Assembly: GCA_036365455.1 (NCBI GenBank)
Contig: JAWQUS010000032.1
Location: forward strand, 11,664,001 to 11,728,000
From: Macrosoma leucophasiata
Lineage: Eukaryota > Arthropoda > Insecta > Lepidoptera > Hedylidae
Direction: 5' to 3'
Length of the DNA: 64,000 nt
The notes under the pieces were generated by a model. It was not told where the DNA came from and did not search any database. It saw only the letters and a list, made by a program, of their open reading frames with translations. This document shows positions 57,150 through 64,000 of this stretch, piece after piece. The translations under genes were made by a program, and so were the position numbers. Numbering within the stretch: the first letter of the stretch is position 1; the number at the start of each line of letters is the position of its first letter.

Positions 57150-57684
57150 CTTCCATATAATAGCGTTAGTGTAAGTACAGCATTACGAGTATGTATGGCT
57201 AGTCGAGCCCGCTGGCTTTGATGTTTAGATTCTAGCAACTTACCCAACGCTCCATTCACGCAATTCCCAGCAAGCACCCTCCTCTATATTTTAAAAGGTT
57301 TATTATTATTATTTATCACTAAAACAGCCTGCACCTTATGTGTCTCTTGTTGAATTGGAATATTAAATACGTAAACGGCTTTATTAAAATATCAAGGAAA
57401 ACTGCGCTAGTGTAAGCTTCGAAACTTTGAATAATGACACCGACGCGACGACCAATTCGAATATCATTAGGCAAAGCGTATTCAAAGATTTGACATTATT
57501 CTATTACGAAAGAAGTTATTGTTTCTTCATAATAATACTATCAAATCCATCTTGTTTAGCTACTGACCTTTAGTATTGGTCGGGCTCCGACGAAGGACCT
57601 CGATGGTGCCATGCCTCGATGATGGCATTGCCTAATCTAAGTATAACTTCATGGTTGTACTTCCCAGAAGGGATTCTCAGCCTC

Positions 57685-57940
57685 AGCTTCTGACTGCCTC
57701 AGACTATAGTGGTAACAGGCTATTACTACTACGCTGGGATCCTGGATTCGATCCTCGGTCATTACCATTTTCTCGAAGTTTCCTACCGCCACCAACGGAG
57801 TTTGGTAATTATCCCCGGAGATTTGATTAGCCTTGCTACCAAAAGTAATCGAGGTTGTTTGCATGTATGTCTCAATGCCTGCATTTACTTCTGCCTTCTC
57901 CTTCGGGGAACACAGGCCTGGAGTTACGTAACGATATTTA
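57685..57940 (+). repeat. tRNA-derived SINE (family S2)
   Basis: A diverged head with TGGATTCGATCCTC as B box. The body ends with CTCCTTCGGGGAACACAGGC and GAGTTACGTAACG, as in the copy at 15735. Confidence 0.75.
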
Positions 57941-58480
57941 GAAATATATACAGCGTACGCATACTACACATACAGTATCCTTGTAATACGAGTACTACAC
58001 CTGCGATTAGCAAGATCTGTAAACATAACTAAAATATTTTTTTATTCAACCCAAAAATAAAAAGTTAATTAAATAGTTTTATATTTTGAAGGCGTTCGGA
58101 CGTGATGATTCCATCGCCGAGTGGAGGATAATTCTATCGCTAGAACCGAATAATGGCGGTCAAACCACTAATACCTATATTGTGGCAGAGAAGATGGCAA
58201 ACATAGTTTTCGAAAATTCTTCTTTACCGTCATCTTAACAGAAATGATGATCTGAGAAGACTATAATTAGGTATCTTGTGGTAACGTTTCAGTCCATCAG
58301 TTTGTCATATCTTGGCATTTAAGTATTTCCATATTTTATTTATACCATCACTCATTGTCGATGGTTACACTTACGCTTCATATACAGAACCCAGGAGTAT
58401 TTAGCTGATGTATTGTTAATTCTGAGGCCTATAATGCCTCTAACCCTGTGTTTATGTCCGTACCTTCAGATATTTGTTCG
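57941..58480. other. no gene recognised
   Basis: AT-rich with no coding signal on either strand. Confidence 0.4.
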
Positions 58481-58494
58481 CCTATACTAGTCTC

Positions 58495-58640
58495 TAATCT
58501 CTCGGTGCGGTAGCGCACGGTACGATGTAAACAGTTGAAAACCGCGCTGCGAACTCAGCGCACGCGCAGCCGTGTGAATAACCGAACCTGTCAACGATTC
58601 AGTCTGAAAGCTCATCGATTGTGATAGTGAAGTGACTACT
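58495..58640 (+). promoter_or_regulatory. possible TATA-less promoter
   Basis: A CpG-rich island (CGGTGCGGTAGCGCACGGTA, GCGCACGCGCAGCCG) in AT-rich surroundings, followed by TCAGTC at 58599-58604, the arthropod initiator consensus. No TATA box and no clear downstream element. If real, it could drive an alternative or downstream transcript; none was recognised. Confidence 0.3.
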
Positions 58641-59355
58641 GTGTATTTGTTTACGTGAAAAATTAGTGCAGATCGGTGTTGATGAATAAATTCAATCGAT
58701 TCATGCAATCGATTTGATTTTTGGTTTGATTTTATGTTTTTTTTATTACTTTAAGAAAGCTCATTTATTTAATTAGGTTTAAATATGGTCACTGTGACAG
58801 ATTGATGGTTGTTGACTGTAATGTAAAAAGGTATTATTAATATTTATTAACACAACACGTTTCGCCATAGACGTTGATTTATGTGTGGTTTGATTAATCG
58901 ATTACGTTATATCGAGTAATGTTTTTTATCTTATAATTTGTGCATACGATTTAGTCGGTGCATAACATTGAGTCGTTTTAAGTTAACTGGTACAAAAATC
59001 ATAATAATAAGTGTACCAGTCCAACTAGTTCTTAAAATACCTACCCCGTAAATCGGGTTCAAATGTTTGAAACCGATTTATCTATTTGTTTTTATTTAGT
59101 AATTAATATTGATAATCCGCGGCTTTACAAGTACCACTGTTTAATTTATGCTGTCCATATTGGTTCAGACTATTTTCATACTAAACTCCATCTTAATTGA
59201 TCACCTGTATGGCAGTGCATAAAATAACGTGTTGTTTTTTTATTACACCAGATTATTTTAAATTGTTTTGTAGCTATTTTTAAGAGTGGTAAAGTCATTA
59301 CTTGCCATCTAATTCGAACACCGTGGGCTACTACCCCCATATAATGTACCTAGTT
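58641..59355. other. no gene recognised
   Basis: AT-rich; no long frame and no known repeat. Confidence 0.4.
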
Positions 59356-59359
59356 ATAA

Positions 59360-59625
59360 ACTAGCTGCCCCGGCAAACTTCGTATTGCCTCACAATTAAA
59401 TAATGTGTCAAAGGTTTGATGTAAACGATCTATTTGTATGGGAAAATAAAATTGTGGTTTTTACTGTTTCCCTTCAATTTCTTCATATTTTCTTACCTTT
59501 TAAACCTTCCCTGGACTTCCAAAAATCATTCAAAACCAAAATTAGCCAAATCGGTCCAGCCGTTCTCGAGTTTTAGCGAGATTAACGAATAGCAATTGAT
59601 TTATATATATATATATATAGATAGA
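59360..59625 (-). repeat. Helitron-like non-autonomous element
   Basis: Inverted homologue of 37890-38122, starting ACTAGCTGCCCCGGCAAACT and ending in a TA microsatellite at 59600-59620. Confidence 0.6.
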
Positions 59626-60640
59626 TTAAACCTTCATTGCCCTCCTAAGCTGTAAATAAAGCAGTATTGCATATCTACTAAGCAATAGTTGTTATCAGTG
59701 GCTCACGGATATCTAAGAATAAGCGAGAGATTGTCTCTCCGAAATATGTTGCTTGCTACTCCTAAGTTTTTTTTTTTCCAATCTGGTTCATATTTTAACG
59801 GAAACGGTTTCGAATATTTTTACTTCATAATATTAGAAGGGTGTTAAATCTTTTCAAAACTTGTTGACAGCCATTAGGATATCATACTTTTCGGACAAAA
59901 CTATTCGGGTAAACCGGAATGGTATCAATTCAATAACCATGGACATTTGTAGTTAAATGGATAGACTGAAAATCCGTAAGCTGTGTTTAGGAAATTTATT
60001 TCGTTTTTACATAAATGGATCACGCAGGTGCTTTTTGACCGCATCGCATAGATTTAAATAAAAAGTGTTTCAACATTTTCATATTATATATTGCATAATC
60101 TATAGGCAGTATTCTGTATCCATATCAGTTTTTTGTTGCTTACAGTTTTCTCATACTTTTTACTTTTCTTGGTCTTTTACCCACTGTTAATGTTGGAAAA
60201 TGACAGTATATAAAAAAAAACAAACAGTAGCTTTCAAATAAATACCAATTGGAAATAAACGGAACAGTCTAATGTTAAAGCGCAAGTAATAACGCCATAG
60301 ATTGGAGTTGTCGATTGAAATTGACAGACACATTTAGCAATTACTTATAAATTTTAGATATCGTTAAACGACAAATTTTGGGAACGTTTTATTAGCGATT
60401 ACACTTCTACCCAATTGCATAATCTTAGATGGTAAACCATAACTATAAAATCGCTCCACAGACACGCGTTTCTCGACGGAGTCTTCTTGGAAATCGGCAA
60501 TAAGAGAAATCAATTAAGATTGAGCACTGTTGGATGAGATCATTTATTGGAATTCTCCTAGAATGCTTACCTTATCTTTGTCCTGGCTTTCCAGAGCCTT
60601 ATCATAATTTGGTTTTAAAATCAGGTAAGCCTGTCCACAG
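59626..60640. other. no gene recognised
   Basis: AT-rich; no supported coding region. Confidence 0.4.
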
Positions 60641-60654
60641 TTTCCACTTTGGTA

Positions 60655-60958
60655 TGTATGTAGGTATGTGTCTGCACTCACGCCAAGTCCGTTAGGCAGA
60701 GAGTAGAGTAGAACCGGGATATCTGACGCTCTACGCGTCAGATATCCCGGTTCTGACATGCTCACCTCTCGTGCTTCTTCTACAGTCATCATTATCTTCA
60801 TACATGCACGCCAATTCCTTAGACTCTTCACCCCACCCTCTGACAGTACTCGACGTATTTGGTCTAGGTAGGGTAGTCTTGGTCTTCCTGGGCCTCTGTT
60901 ACCATCCACATGCGTATTGTATATCTATTTAGTCCTTCGCTCATTCGACATTCTCTTC
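60655..60958 (-). mobile_element. RTE-like LINE fragment with 13-bp target duplication
   Basis: Flanked by TTCCACTTTGGTA (60642-60654 and 60959-60971). The - strand encodes GPGRPRLPYLDQIRRVLSEG, homologous to 10711-11069. The 3' end has the TATGTATG-type microsatellite. Just inside the 3' region lies a perfect palindrome not present in the sister copy. Confidence 0.8.
60710..60754. repeat. perfect palindrome, 20-bp arms, 5-bp loop, in LINE 3' region
   Basis: Left arm AGAACCGGGATATCTGACGC (60710-60729); the right arm at 60735-60754 is its exact complement. The sister LINE at 10711-11069 has only the right-arm version. Confidence 0.95.
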
Positions 60959-60971
60959 TTCCACTTTGGTA

Positions 60972-61529
60972 CTGACCCTACTCTATGATAATGAGAATGA
61001 GGGCCCTACTCTATCATAAAAACCTTCGACATATATTATAATTTTCAAAAATTCCGAAAGAAAGTGCGGTACCAGCCATCCACATCTGAGAGATATTGAG
61101 AGATACACAATGAAATTATGAATCAAATAAAAACATATTATTATATGAAATCTAATAACGTCCTTGCCAGCTACTAGCAAATATTTGTCAATTGAATTCC
61201 TCTCAATTTTAAACGTTCGTAATCTGAAGGAAAATTCGCGAGCCTCCTCGCAAGGTTGCGTCTTTGGTTTTGACCTAGTTGGCTAATTTATTCTAAATCA
61301 TTCAGTGGTGTTTTAGACGAACAATGCTTGATTTACTATTTTCTTATTATTTCCTTTGACTGGTCTGTCAAGATCATTGGTCTTGTTTGCACCAACCAAC
61401 AAAGATTGGTGTTCAGTCTTTTTTGGACTGGACATTTTGTTTTTGTTCATTTTCGAATTAATATAAATATATTAAATTAAATTAAGTTAAAATTATTTAA
61501 ATTAATGAATTTTAAATTAAAATTATATT
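60972..61529. other. no gene recognised
   Basis: AT-rich, ending in TTAAATTAAATTAAG-type low-complexity sequence (61455-61530). Confidence 0.4.
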
Positions 61530-61591
61530 AAGAGTTACAGATGGAGCGTAAGTTCTTCAAATGAAGAACTTACGCTCCATCTGTAACTCTT
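61530..61591. repeat. perfect palindrome, 30-bp arms, 2-bp loop
   Basis: The left arm at 61530-61559 begins AAGAGTTACAGATGGAGCGT; the right arm at 61562-61591 is its exact reverse complement. Confidence 0.95.
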
Positions 61592-61837
61592 CACTCTTTA
61601 TTTAGATAAGTATATTTTGGTCTAAGATTAGTATTTGTGTAGTGTAGATTTTTATTATAAGTGTGGAATCCAAAGTTTCTGATAACATTATTACCTAGCT
61701 TTTTATTCTTTTTGATCCAAATTATTTTCTTACTTAATTTATAATTTGTACGTACCTATTTGCGTTTGGACGTTTTCATGAATTGTATGCACGCAAAAAC
61801 CTGCCCATTCTGGCAAAGGGCAGGTAAAGTACAGTGC

Positions 61838-62075
61838 CCAACAGTAAATATTGCACATCGAACCTAGGAAGGAGACTGCGGCTTAATTCGGGTCTGAGCG
61901 TTATCTCTTTCGCACTGTACCTATTTGACGTTTGTCGATTTTGATCAAGTTTTGACCAATACCGGACTGTCTGAGCTTACGTAGGCAGTGTGCAACAGAG
62001 ATAACGCTCTACGAAGTCGAAATGAGCCGATCGTTTCTTTCGCAAGCTCGATGTGCAATATTAATTGTGGAGTAG
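61838..62075. mobile_element. MITE with AATATTGCACATCGA inverted ends
   Basis: AATATTGCACATCGA (about 61846) and TCGATGTGCAATATT (about 62048) are inverted. Inner GAGCGTTATCTCTTTCGCAC and its near complement extend the fold-back. Confidence 0.62.
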
Positions 62076-63230
62076 GTAATGTTACGTATTCTTATTTTAA
62101 TCATTTTTATATTTTGGTATCATTGAAATAAATGACAATATTTCTCTGTAAGTAATATATGACAGGTTTCGAAAAAGCGGCAATTAATGATGAAAAGATT
62201 ATTATTTCATGAATATTCAATTAAATTGTGACCGTGACGCGCGAAATGATTGTGTGTGATGAGTGTGAATTACAACAATTAAAGATTTAAAAATTAAATC
62301 TACCTGTATTTACTTTCGAAAGTCTTTCATTTCACTGCACTTAGCACCCAAATAACACGGAAGGATTTCTTCATATTGCTTTTCAATTGCAAATTTGCGA
62401 GTCTGTAATTTCTCACATAGAGGCAAGCGAGCGATCTAATGCTTCAGGAGCGGCAACGCATCTGCTTTATAATGTTCGAAATGCATGCTTTTTCACTTTC
62501 ACACCATAAAAAAAACAAAAACAATTATAATTCTATCTATATCGTTTTCAGGTCAAAAAATGTCAATCAATTCTGGTTTTTGAATCGAATTGCAATAATC
62601 GAATAAGTATGGTTTTAAAGTGCAGTGAATAATGATCGAAAGTTCGGACAACGTTTCAAATAGAAATGACACTTTTAAAAACCAGATGCCCTTATCCGTT
62701 ATGGTTATGCTTTTGCTTTAAAATCGTCTAATTTAATCGTGAAGCTGCTATGAATAAATTCGTAAATCACATGTATTTTTAAAATTATAAATGTTAGGCC
62801 AAACAAATTCGACTATTCAATTTTTTGTATACGGAAAAAGCAAGCAGTCGTAGGTTTGAATTACGAGCGAGTTTAATTTATACTCATGAAACCTACATTA
62901 GAATGATAGAATGTTATTAATTTATTGATACTTTTAAGTCAAGAAAGTAGTCAAACGAGCATAGCGTCCATATTTTCATATTTATAGTAACCTAACACTC
63001 TATATCCTATAGAAATTTTGTAATGAGAGACTTCAAAAAATATTTAGCAAATATAAAGCCTTAAAGCCTTTCGATCGGGCCTGAGGATGTTCTGCGTCTG
63101 TGCCAGAAAAAAAATGTACAAAATGTAATAGTTTTGAAATATTATTTTACGAACTAAGCGACGTAATTATCGCTTCGTTTTCATAGCTAAAATCACCATT
63201 ATATTTAGACTCCATACGGAGCAAAATGAA
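62076..63230. other. no gene recognised
   Basis: AT-rich; a tiny S1-like relic lies near 62438-62470. Confidence 0.4.
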
Positions 63231-63234
63231 CGCA

Positions 63235-63522
63235 TTAATATACTTTTGTATTTAATATGCATACTGCATACAATATCTGCGTCAACTCCGTCATTACGTT
63301 GACACTAAAATCCAAATAATCCATTAGAGCAGCCCCAGGAATGCCTGGACGTAACTGTGTATCTATAAAAGGGATTGCTCGTGCCATACTATTTTTGTAC
63401 GGTGTCATGGATGCGTGGCGAATGGTTGGTGCATTTGTATTCGGTGGTGTGACTGGACTCAGTGATGTATGATTATGGTTGTCATGATGAATTCGAATTG
63501 GGTTGATATGAGGTGAACACAT
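63235..63522 (-). CDS. unrecognised 95-codon open frame, possible exon
   Basis: The open frame has a composition closer to coding than its neighbours (HHDNHNHTSLSPVTPPNTNA, then MARAIPFIDTQLRPGIPGAA). No family was recognised and no convincing splice acceptor lies just upstream. It could be a real exon, part of a longer unrecognised gene, or chance. Listed with low confidence. Confidence 0.2.
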   Translation of the reverse strand: MCSPHINPIRIHHDNHNHTSLSPVTPPNTNAPTIRHASMTPYKNSMARAIPFIDTQLRPGIPGAALMDYLDFSVNVMTELTQILYAVCILNTKVY

Positions 63523-63734
63523 TTCAGATTAATGGTGTAAGTTAGAATAGGGGTGTGAGGCAATTTATTGTAGTTGTCAGTGTTCATTGGGTTCGAGATT
63601 CTTTGAGCAATATTCACAAACCGCACTACAGCTTTACTTCGACGAGAGTCGACCTACGAGACTACCATTCCCTATTTTATTATACGTGTCAAATTCTAAT
63701 TTTACTTGTTCTTTTCTTAATGCCAAAATAATAA

Positions 63735-63880
63735 CCCCCTTATTCATTAACGTATTTTAGTTAAAGTGTTGCTAATCTCTCCTTTGTCTTTTTCTATCCT
63801 GCACATTTGACAATGCAACTGACAAAGACAAAGCATTATATAGCTAACACGTATCTAATGTACGTTTATGAATAAGGGGG
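63735..63880. mobile_element. PIF/Harbinger-like MITE
   Basis: A 146-bp element with inverted ends CCCCCTTATTCATTAACGTA / complement. It is flanked by TAA on both sides (63732-63734, 63881-63883), fitting the 3-bp TWA duplication of PIF/Harbinger elements. Non-coding. Confidence 0.75.
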
Positions 63881-64000
63881 TAAGAGTTTGGTCAGTCTGT
63901 AAAACAAAACAAGCATTGAAAGTTCGGCTCTTTGTAAAAGTAAAGTCTTGGTGAGGTCAGTGAATCTCAGTCCTAAGCATCACTTGATTTTGCTTCTGAA

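Overview
This window looks like a transposon-rich piece of a lepidopteran (moth or butterfly) nuclear genome. It has AT-rich DNA, intron-containing genes with GT/AG splice sites, and many repeat families typical of Lepidoptera: tRNA-derived SINEs, Helitron-like ends, MITEs, RTE- and Jockey-like LINE tails, mariner, hAT, pogo-like and BEL/Pao elements. No family or species can be named from the sequence alone.

Only two host genes are well supported. On the + strand, exons at 20971-22185 and 24376-24513 join in phase and encode the N-terminal KE-rich/proline-rich part and PDZ domain of an insect myosin XVIII-like protein. No later exons were recognised before 64000. On the - strand, a complete three-exon MADF-BESS regulator can be assembled (46911-46749, 45810-45566, 42003-41554; 285 codons). 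All junctions are in phase and there is a GC-richer promoter-like stretch upstream.

Layout: 1-8808 is a defective BEL/Pao retrotransposon on the - strand in a tandem LTR-fragment-LTR-internal-LTR arrangement. 8871-20700 holds Helitron-like tandem-repeat elements, a broken FLYWCH/MULE transposase gene split by a LINE insertion, a GC-rich retroelement with a 16-bp target duplication, SINEs, a long-inverted-repeat element and LINE tails. 20971-24513 has the myosin XVIII exons. 25814-27094 is a near-complete mariner. 27100-41500 is gene-poor repeat land. 41554-46911 is the MADF-BESS gene; its large second intron holds a 1981-bp TA-flanked transposon that keeps only the Psq-type DNA-binding domain and C-terminal region of a pogo-like transposase. 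48950-51820 is a SINE split by a 2594-bp hAT-like element that itself carries a Jockey-like LINE fragment. 52000-64000 holds microsatellites, SINEs, MITEs, Helitron-like copies and mostly unannotated AT-rich DNA.

The least ordinary signals are: the domain-deleted pogo-like transposon with repeated internal motifs; six perfect short-loop palindromes with 20-36 bp arms scattered over 44-62 kb; the tandem BEL arrangement with apparently identical LTRs around a coding region broken by a deletion and a stop; and nested insertions whose target duplications can be read directly.
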